Assembly (NCBI GenBank): GCA_964362625.1
Contig: CAYIFA010000051.1
Span: 1-5,072 of the forward strand
Length of the DNA stretch: 5,072 bases
Direction of reading: 5' to 3'
DNA from: CAYIFA01 sp964362625
Lineage (GTDB): Bacteria > Patescibacteriota > Minisyncoccia > 1-14-0-10-42-19
Program-made: the position numbers and the translations under genes
The notes under the pieces: generated by a model
Seen by the model: only the letters and a program-made list of their open reading frames with translations
Database searches by the model: none
Told to the model about the DNA's origin: nothing
In this document: positions 4,887-5,072 of the stretch, piece after piece
How the letters are laid out: each line of letters begins with the position of its first letter
Numbering within the stretch: position 1 is the stretch's first letter

Positions 4887-5072
4887 TAATTAAAAGAATT
4901 TGCAAATTTGATAAATTTTTTGCCGTATGGAGAAAGAAAATGAGCGACTTGACGGCCTTGGTATTTTTTATTTAATAATCCGGCTTGAACTAATCGGCGA
5001 GTGTGCTCAGACATAGTCTTTATATTGCAACCGAGAGTTTCCGAGATTTTCTCCAAGGTCATACCGTTATGC
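4886..5072 (-). CDS. Winged helix-turn-helix DNA-binding protein, C-terminal part (5' end outside window)
   Basis: The minus strand is open from the window edge to TAA at 4888-4886, giving 61 residues from HNGMTLEKISETLG to FIKFANSFN. The pattern is that of an ArsR/MarR-like winged helix: TLEKISETLGCNIKTMSEHTRRLV is the helix-turn-helix with the recognition helix around residues 17-28, QAGLLNKK follows as in the common 'LveaGLv', and YQGRQVAHFLSPYGKKFIKF gives the wing and closing helix (usual 'Gr.v.Y.Lt..G'). No ligand or metal site can be judged from the fragment; one Cys (15) lies before the recognition helix. It lies 29 bp upstream of yggU on the same strand and probably leads or belongs to the operon with the ABC exporter. 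Which winged-helix family it belongs to is uncertain. Confidence 0.8.
   Translation of the reverse strand, partial: HNGMTLEKISETLGCNIKTMSEHTRRLVQAGLLNKKYQGRQVAHFLSPYGKKFIKFANSFN

Overview
The window reads as a gene-dense chromosomal segment of a small-genome bacterium. The best guess is a member of the Candidate Phyla Radiation (Patescibacteria, Parcubacteria-like). This is inferred from the style of the proteins, very short intergenic gaps, two tRNA-Leu genes without an encoded CCA, and the lack of a clear Shine-Dalgarno sequence before any start. It rests on no species-level match. TGA is used as a stop (ABC transporter gene, yggU-like gene), so the standard bacterial code applies rather than the UGA=Gly code of Gracilibacteria/SR1.

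Layout. Left block, plus strand (1-1023): the 3' part of an RluA/RluD-family pseudouridine synthase gene, then rplS (ribosomal protein L19) 5 bp later, then tRNA-Leu(GAG) 5 bp after the rplS stop. This looks like one translation-related transcription unit. Middle block, minus strand (1058-1795): tRNA-Leu(CAA) followed by an AT-rich gene for a small multi-pass membrane protein of the DUF6498 type. Its N-terminal coding part (1662 down to about 1555) lies in a different frame from the rest, so the gene carries a -1 frameshift at a T6 run (A6 on the plus strand). A 69-bp divergent intergenic region (1796-1864) then separates tRNA-Leu(CAA) from parB on the plus strand. Here a palindromic TTGCGCAA appears to serve as the -35 element of two promoters pointing in opposite directions, and the parB transcript is predicted to be leaderless.

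Right block: parB (chromosome-partition CTPase, no parA nearby) ends 8 bp from the end of a convergent minus-strand operon. In transcription order that operon is a winged-helix DNA-binding protein (partial, running off the right edge), a YggU/DUF167 protein, and an ABCB-type ABC exporter, with a 4-bp ATGA overlap between the last two. The 29-bp gap between the regulator and yggU holds a 16-bp perfect-arm inverted repeat plus a third half-site, a candidate operator or mRNA hairpin.

No mobile element, CRISPR array, rRNA or origin is visible, and no stretch over 300 bp lacks a gene. The observations most worth checking are the frameshifted DUF6498 gene, the symmetric divergent promoter, the partial regulator with its adjacent palindrome, and the repetitive Pro/Ser/Glu tail of ParB. 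I do not see strong evidence for a wholly new multi-gene system.
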